From Streptomyces hyderabadensis (GTDB lineage: Bacteria; Actinomycetota; Actinomycetes; Streptomycetales; Streptomycetaceae), in contig NZ_JAIOJZ010000043.1 in assembly GCF_020404845.1 (NCBI RefSeq), positions 1 through 64,000 of the forward strand: a DNA stretch of 64,000 bases. Reading direction: 5' to 3'. Shown here piece after piece: positions 1 through 6,648 of this stretch (position 1 is its first letter; every line of letters begins with the position of its first letter). Below the pieces are notes generated by a model. The model had not been told where the DNA came from. It did no database searches and was given only the letters and a program-made list of their open reading frames with translations. Both the position numbers and the translations under genes were made by a program.

Positions 1-18
1 GGGCTCCCGACGGAGCCC
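1..18. terminator. Hairpin terminator of an upstream gene
   Basis: Arms GGGCTCC and GGAGCCC surround a 4-base loop at the left edge. There is no U tract, which is usual for Streptomyces terminators. It probably ends a gene lying outside the window, and it insulates the SoxR-type promoter that follows. Confidence 0.5.
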
Positions 19-60
19 CCTCGCCCCATGTGTCGCGTTTCAGTCGATATTGGAAGGGGG

Positions 61-91
61 TTGACCTCAACCTTGGTCGAGGTCGGAGGGT
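61..91 (+). promoter_or_regulatory. SoxR-type operator/promoter
   Basis: A dyad CCTCAA-N6-TCGAGG (65-82) matches the classical SoxR box CCTCAA-N6-TTGAGG with one arm base changed. It lies between a -35-like TTGACC (61-66) and a weak -10-like GAGGGT (86-91), giving the long 19-base spacer typical of MerR-family activated promoters. The next start codon is at 132. Known: the Streptomyces SoxR regulon includes a small monooxygenase gene. Inferred: this site drives the gene at 132-839. No soxR gene lies in the window. Confidence 0.72.
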
Positions 92-131
92 GGTGCCTGC
101 ACCCGACGAGCACCGATCACTGGAGGCCGGC

Positions 132-839
132 ATGACCCGCCGCACCGACGCCCACCCCGACCTCACCCGCCCCGACGTCCTGGCGCCCTTCTTCAGCACC
201 TGGCGGGTCGACACCCCCGAGCGGCAGCGGCAGACCGTCGACGCCATCGCCCGCACCTGGGAGAGCCGGCCCTGGCCCGCCGAGGACCTGCGCGGCTACC
301 ACGTCTACACCGGGCACGACGGCAGCACGCTGCTGCACCACTCCCAGTGGGCGAGCGAGCAGGCCTACGAGGCCTTCGTGCGCACCCACCGCCAGGAGCG
401 CGTCGACGAGATCGACACCGCCGTGCCGGGCATCGAGCGGCTGGGGCTCGGCCGGTACCGGCACTACCGCAGCGCGACCCGCCAGGACCGGGCACCCCTC
501 GCCCCCGGCTGCATCGTGATCGTCGACGTCGAGTTCGAGGGGCCCGACCCCGACCGGCAGCGCGCCTGGGTCGACGCCGTCTTCGAGGCCCTGGAGAGCG
601 AGCCGAACCCGCACCCCGGCGGCATCTCCGCCCACTTCCACCTCAGCACCGACGGCACCCGCGTGCTCAACTACGCCGAGTGGGAGAGCGCCGAGGCGCA
701 TCTCGACGCCCTCGCCGCACCCGGCGACGGAGTCGGCTCGGCGACGCCCCAGTGGAAGCGGGTGCAGAACTGGCCGGGCCTGACCGGTGGCGGCGGGGTC
801 AGCCGGTACGACCACGCCCTCGGCCTCGTGCCCCGCTGA
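132..839 (+). CDS. Antibiotic biosynthesis monooxygenase (ABM) domain protein, predicted SoxR target
   Basis: The 235-residue cytoplasmic protein appears to hold two dimeric alpha-beta barrel (ABM-like) halves. Both show the family pattern of a strand ending in a Y/E-W pair, LLHHSQWASEQAY and VLNYAEWESAEAH. I chose the ATG at 132 because the open frame upstream (from 30) runs through the operator and promoter. Such proteins act as small cofactor-independent oxygenases, often on quinones. The SoxR box in front suggests a role in response to redox-active pigments or quinones. The exact substrate is unknown. The domain call is good; the reaction is inference. Confidence 0.75.
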   Translation: MTRRTDAHPDLTRPDVLAPFFSTWRVDTPERQRQTVDAIARTWESRPWPAEDLRGYHVYTGHDGSTLLHHSQWASEQAYEAFVRTHRQERVDEIDTAVPGIERLGLGRYRHYRSATRQDRAPLAPGCIVIVDVEFEGPDPDRQRAWVDAVFEALESEPNPHPGGISAHFHLSTDGTRVLNYAEWESAEAHLDALAAPGDGVGSATPQWKRVQNWPGLTGGGGVSRYDHALGLVPR

Positions 840-869
840 CCCCCCGCACCCGCCCCCACCGGGAACCCG

Positions 870-2711
870 TCACGGACGGAACCGCAGCACCTGCGGGTCG
901 TGGTCGCTGATCTGGTCGTGGAACTCGGCGTTGACGTGCACGCTGTCGTAGGACAGGTGCCCGCCGCGCCGGACCGACGGGCTGACCAGGATCTGGTCCA
1001 GGACCTGGCTGTTGCCCTGGTAGACGTACGAGTAGCGCTCGCTCCTCGGCAGCGACTTCACCGCCGACCACAGGGCGCCGCCGTCCTCCAGGATGCGGGC
1101 GGTCCCGGAGAACTCGAAGTCGTTGATGTCGCCGAGGGTGACGACGTCCGCGTTCTTCTGGGCGGCCAGGATCTCCTTGACGAAGGTGTTCACCACCTTC
1201 GCCTGGGCGTGGCGCTGGGTCTCCGAGCTGCGCGACGGCGGCTGGTACTGCGCCGTCAGACCCTGGTCGCCGCCCTTGGAGTTGAAGTGGTTGGCGATGA
1301 CGAAGACCGTCCGGCCGCGGAAGACGAACTCGCCGGCCAGCGGCTTGCGGCTGTCCTCCCAGGCCGGGTCCGCCGGGTCGACCCGGCCGGGGGAGAGGGT
1401 CAGCGCCGCCTTGCCGCGCACCTTGCGCACCCCGGTCGCGGTGGTGGCGTCGCCGCCCGCGCGGTCGGTGAAGGAGACCCGCTCCGGGTTGAACAGGAAC
1501 GCCTGGCGGATGTTGCCGCCGGGCTCGCCGCCGTCCGCCTTGTCCACCGGGTCGATGCCCCGCCACTCGTAGCGCGGGCCGCCGGCCGCGACGATCGCGT
1601 CGATCAGCCGGCCGACCGTCTCGTCGGCCGACACCGTGCCGTCGTCCGTGGCACCGTTGTTGTCCTGGATCTCCTCCAGCGACACGATGTCGGGCGACTT
1701 CAAATTGTGCACGATCGTTTCCGCATGTGCGGCGAAGGTGTCGTCCGACGGGTCGAGGTTCTCCACGTTGTACGTCGCCACCGCCAGCTCGCGCGCGCTC
1801 TGCCGGCGCGTCGACTCGCGCTCCGTGCCGCCGCGCTCCAGGGCGCCGATCTCGCTCGCGACCAGGGTGTAGCCGCCGTACTGGTTGTAGTCCAGCGGAC
1901 CGGCGGTGGGGCCGGCGAGCGTGTCGCCCACGTCGGCGGCGGGGAAGTCGGCCGGTTTGCCCAGCGACTGGATCTGCAGCCGGCCGGTGTTCCGGTCGTC
2001 GTAGGAGCCGTAGACCGTGCCGCCGCGGCGGTTCGGGTGCTCCCAGGGCTTCACCGTGACCCACAGCTCGGTGTACGGGTCCGAGGCGCCGACCACCCGG
2101 GCGTCCAGGACGCGGACGTTCATGCCCTCCAGGGACTCGTAGTAGTCCAGGGCGTACGTCCCCGGCCTCAGGGTGAGGCCGTTGACCGAGCCGTTCGCCG
2201 CCGCGTCGCCGTCCGGGGCGTAGGCGCGGGGCACGGAGCGGGCGGAGACGGTCGTCGCGGCCGGGAGGGCGTTGCCGCTGGAGACGACGGCGACCGTCGG
2301 GCGGGTGATCTCGGTCAGCGACTGGTTCCCCGAGGAGGTACCGCCCGGGACGTACTCCGAGACCGTGCCGGAGACGGTGACCGCGTCACCGACGGCGACC
2401 TCGGGGGCCTTGCTCGTGAAGACGAAGACGCCCTCACTGGTGGCCGGGTCGGCGTCCGGTCGCGGGTCCTGGATCCAGAAGCCCTTGGACGAGCCGTAGC
2501 CGCGGACGCCGGTGACGATTCCGGCCACGTCCGTGACCTGCTTTCCGGCGTACGGGGACAGCCGGGTGGTGCCCTGGATGTCGTGGATGCGCACGGGATC
2601 GGCCGCCGCCGAACCGGCGTGTGCGGGCACGGTGAGGACGACGGTGGACGCCGCCGAGCAGACGGCGGCGACGGTGAGCGCGGCGAGGCGCGCGGAGGAC
2701 TTGCTGGCCAA
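870..2711 (-). CDS. Secreted endonuclease/exonuclease/phosphatase (EEP) family nuclease
   Basis: The 613-residue protein has an N-terminal Sec signal ending near VPAHAGS, then an OB-fold-like nuclease-associated region (about 45-300) and a C-terminal EEP domain. EEP signatures are ATYNVENLDPSD, SLEEIQDNNGA, ANHFNSKGGD, LGDINDFEFS and the terminal SDHDPQVL, which supply the Asn, Glu, Asp and His metal and catalytic residues. It resembles extracellular ExeM-like DNases, probably for nucleic acid scavenging. I place the start at a TTG (2711) because GGAGGGA sits 7 bases upstream; an ATG at 2759 adds 16 atypical residues before the signal peptide. It converges on the gene at 132-839. Confidence 0.82.
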   Translation of the reverse strand: MASKSSARLAALTVAAVCSAASTVVLTVPAHAGSAAADPVRIHDIQGTTRLSPYAGKQVTDVAGIVTGVRGYGSSKGFWIQDPRPDADPATSEGVFVFTSKAPEVAVGDAVTVSGTVSEYVPGGTSSGNQSLTEITRPTVAVVSSGNALPAATTVSARSVPRAYAPDGDAAANGSVNGLTLRPGTYALDYYESLEGMNVRVLDARVVGASDPYTELWVTVKPWEHPNRRGGTVYGSYDDRNTGRLQIQSLGKPADFPAADVGDTLAGPTAGPLDYNQYGGYTLVASEIGALERGGTERESTRRQSARELAVATYNVENLDPSDDTFAAHAETIVHNLKSPDIVSLEEIQDNNGATDDGTVSADETVGRLIDAIVAAGGPRYEWRGIDPVDKADGGEPGGNIRQAFLFNPERVSFTDRAGGDATTATGVRKVRGKAALTLSPGRVDPADPAWEDSRKPLAGEFVFRGRTVFVIANHFNSKGGDQGLTAQYQPPSRSSETQRHAQAKVVNTFVKEILAAQKNADVVTLGDINDFEFSGTARILEDGGALWSAVKSLPRSERYSYVYQGNSQVLDQILVSPSVRRGGHLSYDSVHVNAEFHDQISDHDPQVLRFRP

Positions 2712-2960
2712 CGGATCCCTCCGGGGATGTGACGTGGCGCGGGACTCTACGCGCGTCAATCTCCTGTCTGGCCACGCCGGTTGTCAAGGTTTCGGCCATG
2801 TACACCACCCGACGGGGAGATGAACCGGGCGGCATGGGGCGAAACCCGTCTAGGCTGAGCCGTTGAGCCGTACGCGGCCCGTACCCGGCCCGGACACGCG
2901 GTCCGGCGGGTCCGGACGCGGCCGTACGGCGGTCAAGAGGCGCGCGAGGAGAAACTTCCG

Positions 2961-4385
2961 ATGTCAGACAGCTCCACCCTGCCGCCCGCACGGCTGCGCC
3001 CCGAAGCGGAGCTGGCCCGCGACGCGCTGTCCGCGCCGGTGCTCGCCCGGGCCGCGCGACTGGCCCGCTGGGCCGGTCCCGACACCCGCGTCGACGCCGG
3101 CGGCGGACTCGTCGAGGAGCAGCTGCCCGCGGCGGCCGAGCAGCTCGGGCTGAGCGGGGACGACGCCGCCGCACACGCGAGCGAGGCCTGGCGGATCGCC
3201 GTGGACACCGGGCTCGTCGAGATCACCGACGAGGAGGCGGGCACCGTGGCCGCCGGCGACGACCTCGCCCTGCTCACCGGCTCCCCGCAGGACGTGCTCG
3301 GCGTCTGGCTCACCGCGCTGGAGGCGGTACTCGCCGACGCGAGCGTGCCCGACCTGGACGACCTGGTCGACGCGATGGCCGAGGGCGGCGAGGTCGACCT
3401 CTCCACCCTCGACTGGGACCCCGACGCCGAGTCCGAGTTCCTCGACGGCGTGCTCGGCAACCTCTACCTGCTCACCGTCGGCGAGGACGGCCCCGGCGAC
3501 GCCCCGGTGCCGCTGCCCGCGCTGGCCGCCTCGGTGATCGTGCCCAGCGACATGAGCGAGCCCAGCAACGAGGTCCTGGAGCAGGTGTCGGACGCGATGA
3601 TGCGCCTGGACGACCAGTTCCGGCTCCTCGAACCGGTCGGCCTCGTCGCGTACCAGCCGGTCGACGAGGCGCTCATGGCCGACGCCGACGAGGAGCCCGC
3701 CGCCCCCGTCGACGAGGCCGACGTCACCCGCTACGGCATGGTGCGGCTCACCCCGCTCGGGCTGTACGGCCTGCGCGCCCGGCTCCTGGACGCCGGCTTC
3801 GAGGCCCCCGCCGTCGGCGACCTCGCCGACAAGGGCGCCGACGCGCTGCTCGACGGCACCGCCCCCTACCCGCCGGCCGCGGCCCACGCCGAGACCGAGC
3901 TGTGGCTGGCCGGACGCGGCCCCCTCGACGCCGCCCGCGAACTGCTCGCCGCGGCCCGCGGCTTGGACGCCGGTGCGCCGCTGCGCCGACTCCGCTGCCA
4001 GCAGGCGCTCTCGCTCGTCGGCGCGGAGGCCGAGCCCGCGCTGCGGGAGGTGCTCGACGACGCCGAACTGGGCGGCCTCGCCCGGGTGTGGCTCACCGAG
4101 CACGGGGCCCGGGACGTGCCCGCGCCGAGCCAGGAGATGGTCTTCTGGCTGACCATCGACACCCTGGCCGCACAGCTCGCCGCCGAGGGCAACTCCGAGG
4201 AGCTGCGCGCCCTGGTGGAGGGACTGGCCCGCCAGCACAGCGGGTTCTTCGACACGGTCTGGCGGGTCGAGCACCCGGCCACGCCGGACGTCCTGGAGGC
4301 GATGGGGCGGCTGCACCCCGACAAGAAGGTCGCCAAGGAGGCCCGCAAGGCGGCGTTCAAGGCACGCTCCCAACAGGGCGGCTGA
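2961..4385 (+). CDS. Conserved hypothetical protein, acidic, cytoplasmic
   Basis: The 474-residue acidic protein has no signal peptide, membrane segment or motif that I can assign. The ATG at 2961 is preceded by GAGGAGAAA at 8-10 bases, a convincing ribosome binding site. The sequence is rich in Leu, Ala, Asp and Glu helices. The C-terminal half (about 300-470) has regularly spaced helices such as AARELLAAARGLD and ALREVLDDAELG that could form HEAT-like repeats, and the end is basic (KKVAKEARKAAFKARS). It is probably monocistronic. I do not recognise a function. Confidence 0.8.
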   Translation: MSDSSTLPPARLRPEAELARDALSAPVLARAARLARWAGPDTRVDAGGGLVEEQLPAAAEQLGLSGDDAAAHASEAWRIAVDTGLVEITDEEAGTVAAGDDLALLTGSPQDVLGVWLTALEAVLADASVPDLDDLVDAMAEGGEVDLSTLDWDPDAESEFLDGVLGNLYLLTVGEDGPGDAPVPLPALAASVIVPSDMSEPSNEVLEQVSDAMMRLDDQFRLLEPVGLVAYQPVDEALMADADEEPAAPVDEADVTRYGMVRLTPLGLYGLRARLLDAGFEAPAVGDLADKGADALLDGTAPYPPAAAHAETELWLAGRGPLDAARELLAAARGLDAGAPLRRLRCQQALSLVGAEAEPALREVLDDAELGGLARVWLTEHGARDVPAPSQEMVFWLTIDTLAAQLAAEGNSEELRALVEGLARQHSGFFDTVWRVEHPATPDVLEAMGRLHPDKKVAKEARKAAFKARSQQGG

Positions 4386-4560
4386 GCGGCGCACGGGGCG
4401 CGGCCGCGAGCGACGCATGGGGCGGGGCGTGGCCGAGCGGCGTACGGGGGCGGCCGCGAGCGGCGTACCGGGCAGGGCGGTGGCTGAGCGGTGTACGGGG
4501 CGGGCGGTGGCTGAGTGGGGTTCGGGGCGGGGTGGCGGACGGGGCGCGGCAGGGGATCCG
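4384..4560. repeat. Degenerate tandem repeat, about six units of 23-28 bases
   Basis: Units begin near 4384, 4408, 4435, 4458, 4486 and 4513 and share a core like GAGCGGYGTACGGGGCGG. They start on the stop codon of the preceding gene and end before the PHO-box-like element. I see no gene here; an open frame through the repeats has no ribosome binding site and repeats itself. It may be a terminator-like array or a slippage product. Confidence 0.6.
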
Positions 4561-4583
4561 CGGGCGGGGAGAGGTCTTCGCCA

Positions 4584-4622
4584 GTTCAACTCCCGTTCAG
4601 GCACCGGCGGCATCCCCGTTCA
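4584..4622 (+). promoter_or_regulatory. PHO-box-like PhoP binding region
   Basis: Three GTTCA units start at 4584, 4595 and 4618, so the first two are exactly 11 bases apart and the third lies 23 bases on. Known: Streptomyces PhoP binds direct repeats of 11-base units resembling GTTCACC. The site is 75-113 bases ahead of a phosphatase start codon, where a PhoP site would make sense. PhoP control is inferred. Confidence 0.6.
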
Positions 4623-4696
4623 GGCGCGGGCGCAACCGTGACGCCGGATCGAGGACCGCCACCCTCCACGGCTCGCCCACCGTCACAGGAGACACC

Positions 4697-6172
4697 ATGT
4701 CGCTCACCCGCAGGGACTTCGCCAGCCGATCCGCGCTCACCGGCGCCGGGGTCGTACTGGCGGGCAGCGTCGGCGCCCTCGCCACCGCCCCGAACGCCCT
4801 CGCGTCCACGGACACCGACAGCGTGGGGGAGGAGCACGGCCACGGGCAGGACGGTCACCACGGCGACGGTCACGGCGGGGTCGGCTACGGGCCGCTGCTC
4901 CCCGACCCGGACGGCATCCTCGCCCTGCCCGCCGGATTCCGGTACGAGATCATCACCTACTCCGGCCGGACCAAGCTGGAGTCCGGCGAGTACACCCCGT
5001 CCAACCACGACGGCACCGCCACCTTCGACGGCCCGCGCGGCACCACCCTCCTCGTCAACAACCACGAACTCGGCGGCCACCGCGACGACTGGCCGCACCC
5101 CGTCCCGCTCACCGAGGGCCTCGTCTACGACCCCGCAGCCGCCGGTGGCTGCACCGTCGTCGAGGTCCGCCGTGGCGGCCACGTCGCCGAATGGGTCGGC
5201 ATCGCCGGCACCGCCACCAACTGCGCGGGCGGCAGCACCCCGTGGGGCACCTGGCTGACCTGCGAGGAGACCGAGGACCGGGCCGGCGAGGAGGGGATGA
5301 CCAAGGACCACGGCTACGTCTTCGAGGTCGATCCCGAGGACCGCCGCGCCAACCGCGACCCCAAGCCGATCAAGGCGCTCGGCCGCTACGCCCACGAGGC
5401 CGTCGTCATCGACCCCAAGCGCGGCCACGCCTACCTGACCGAGGACGCCTCGGGACCCAACGGCCTGCTGTACCGCTGGACCCCGCCGGAGCACTTCCGG
5501 CACGGCCGCGGCCGGCTGCGCACCCTCGCCGACGACGCCGGGGTCCTCCAGGCCTTCAAGTGCTTCGACTCCGGCGGCAAGTTCGTCGACGACCTGTCCC
5601 GCGCCACCAGGACCGGCGTCGTCTACGGCGTCGACTGGATCGACGTCCCCGACCGCGACGCGCGGACCACCTCCGTGCGCAAGCAGTTCGCCGCCGGTGA
5701 GGTCACCCGCGCGCGCAAGCTGGAGGGGATGTGGTGGGCCGACGGCGGCGCCTACATCGTCTCCTCCTTCGCCCGTGACGAGAGCCCCGGCCGCCCGCAC
5801 GACGGCCAGGTCTGGTTCTACGACCCCAAGCGCCGCACCCTGACGCTCAAGGTCCTGCTCGGCGTCAACGCCGACCCGTCCGCCGACGGCGCCTTCGACG
5901 GCCCCGACAACATCACCGTCTCCCCGTACGGCGGCCTGGTCATCGCCGAGGACGGCGACGGCGTCCAGCACCTGTTCGGCGCCACCGACAGTGGCCGCAC
6001 CTACCCCATCGCCCGCAACGAACTGAACCTGGGCACCGAGGACGACCCCGAATACAGCGAGTTCACCGGCGTCACCTTCTCGCCCGACGGCCGGACCCTC
6101 TACGCCAACATCCAGACGCCGGGCATCATGCTGGCCATCACGGGGCCGTGGAAGCGGCAGAAGCGCCGGTAA
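4697..6172 (+). CDS. phoX: PhoX-family (DUF839) phosphatase, Tat-exported
   Basis: The 491-residue protein starts with a Tat signal (TRRDFASRSALTG, then a hydrophobic stretch ending near NALAS). After it comes a His/Asp/Gly-rich segment and the DUF839/PhoX beta-propeller region, with FEVDPEDR, GRYAHEAVVIDP, GHAYLTEDASGPNG and YEGMWWADGGAYI-like blocks. Known: PhoX enzymes are secreted Ca/Fe-dependent alkaline phosphatases. The PHO-box-like repeats upstream fit phosphate-starvation control. I chose the ATG at 4697 after AGGAGACACC. The family also contains non-enzymatic DUF839 proteins, so activity is likely rather than certain. Confidence 0.8.
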   Translation: MSLTRRDFASRSALTGAGVVLAGSVGALATAPNALASTDTDSVGEEHGHGQDGHHGDGHGGVGYGPLLPDPDGILALPAGFRYEIITYSGRTKLESGEYTPSNHDGTATFDGPRGTTLLVNNHELGGHRDDWPHPVPLTEGLVYDPAAAGGCTVVEVRRGGHVAEWVGIAGTATNCAGGSTPWGTWLTCEETEDRAGEEGMTKDHGYVFEVDPEDRRANRDPKPIKALGRYAHEAVVIDPKRGHAYLTEDASGPNGLLYRWTPPEHFRHGRGRLRTLADDAGVLQAFKCFDSGGKFVDDLSRATRTGVVYGVDWIDVPDRDARTTSVRKQFAAGEVTRARKLEGMWWADGGAYIVSSFARDESPGRPHDGQVWFYDPKRRTLTLKVLLGVNADPSADGAFDGPDNITVSPYGGLVIAEDGDGVQHLFGATDSGRTYPIARNELNLGTEDDPEYSEFTGVTFSPDGRTLYANIQTPGIMLAITGPWKRQKRR

Positions 6173-6182
6173 TTAATTCGAT

Positions 6183-6211
6183 CGCCCGAGCGACGGCCGC
6201 CCTTTTAGAGT
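6183..6211 (+). promoter_or_regulatory. Putative promoter of the Y RNA array
   Basis: A -10-like TAGAGT (6206-6211) lies 7-8 bases before the first base of the Y RNA 1 stem (about 6219), the right distance for transcription to begin on the stem. The -35 region 17 bases upstream is poor. Confidence 0.35.
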
Positions 6212-6212
6212 G

Positions 6213-6368
6213 ATGAACGTCCAGGTGCGAAGGCAGGACCTACTTCCACTCATAATGGGGCGGCCACGGGTTCGAGTCCCGTCACCGGCACAACGCGCCG
6301 GTGTAGCTCAGGGGTTAGAGCGCCTTGTCGGTTCCGCCGACCTGAACTCTGGACACCTGGAACTTCAT
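6213..6368 (+). ncRNA. Y RNA-like ncRNA 1 with circularly permuted tRNA-like module (YrlA type)
   Basis: An outer stem pairs 6220-6227 (TCCAGGTG) with 6354-6361 (CACCTGGA), extended by 6213-6217 with 6364-6368. Inside lies GGTGCGAAGGC (6224-6234), matched by CCGAC (6337-6341); these can form a helix with one bulged G, as in the Ro-binding stem of Y RNAs. The body is a tRNA cut open at the anticodon arm: stem GGCGG (6259-6263), T arm 6266-6282 with loop TTCGAGT, acceptor strand CACCGGC (6283-6289), 7-base loop, acceptor strand GCCGGTG (6297-6303), TA, D arm 6306-6321, 12 bases, then CCGCC (6334-6338). Known: bacterial YrlA RNAs mimic tRNA and bind Rsr/Ro60. The adjacent TROVE gene fits. Exact ends are inferred. 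Confidence 0.8.
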
Positions 6369-6449
6369 GCACCTCCCGGTGCGCAGGCTGCGGCTACTTC
6401 TTCTGCAAAAAGAATCCGCTGCCGCCGCCGACTTGATCTCGGGAGGCGC
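6369..6449 (+). ncRNA. Y RNA-like ncRNA 2, short form without a tRNA module
   Basis: CCTCCCG (6372-6378) pairs with CGGGAGG (6440-6446), plus two outer pairs (6369-6370 with 6448-6449). It has the same core elements as the flanking copies: GGTGCGCAGGC (6378-6388), TACTTC (6395-6400, the same 17-base distance) and CCGAC (6428-6432). In place of the tRNA-like module there is a short hairpin region (TTCT, AGAA and GCGGC/GCCGC arms). It abuts copy 1 with no room for its own promoter, so it may be processed from a longer transcript. Confidence 0.65.
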
Positions 6450-6460
6450 AGCAGAGGGTG

Positions 6461-6602
6461 GGGTGCCCGGTGCGCAGGCAGCGGATACTTCCTTTGATCG
6501 GACGGTTGCGGGTTCGAATCCCGTCATCGACTTCGGGTCGGTGTAGCTCAATCAGGCAGAGCATCCGCATAGTCCCGTCGCCGATTCCGACCTCGGGCAC
6601 CC
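6461..6602 (+). ncRNA. Y RNA-like ncRNA 3 with circularly permuted tRNA-like module (YrlA type)
   Basis: GGGTGCCCG (6461-6469) pairs with CGGGCACCC (6594-6602). The core is GGTGCGCAGGC (6469-6479), TACTTC (6486-6491) and CCGAC (6587-6591). The tRNA-like module has GACGG (6501-6505), T arm 6508-6524 with loop TTCGAAT, acceptor CATCGAC (6525-6531), short loop TTCGG, acceptor GTCGGTG (6537-6543), TA, D arm 6546-6562, 12 bases, then CCGTC (6575-6579). Relative to copy 1, the GGCGG/CCGCC stem becomes GACGG/CCGTC, a compensatory G-C to A-U change that supports the fold. The TROVE start codon follows 47 bases later. Confidence 0.8.
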
Positions 6603-6648
6603 TCCTTCTGCCGCGCCTTCCACCGAACGGAATTCGGGGGAATTCACC

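Noticed and set aside
900-2732. A 610-codon plus-strand frame opposite the secreted nuclease
   Set aside because: The nuclease has a signal peptide and complete EEP motifs; the opposite frame has only His/Arg/Gly/Val-rich sequence.
4417-4641. A 74-codon small gene in the repeat region
   Set aside because: It translates the tandem repeat, lacks a ribosome binding site and runs into the PHO-box-like region.
6266-6321. Ordinary tRNA genes suggested by T-loop and D-arm sequences
   Set aside because: The T arm precedes the D arm, the acceptor stem is closed by a loop and there is no anticodon loop. The Y RNA interpretation explains all of it.
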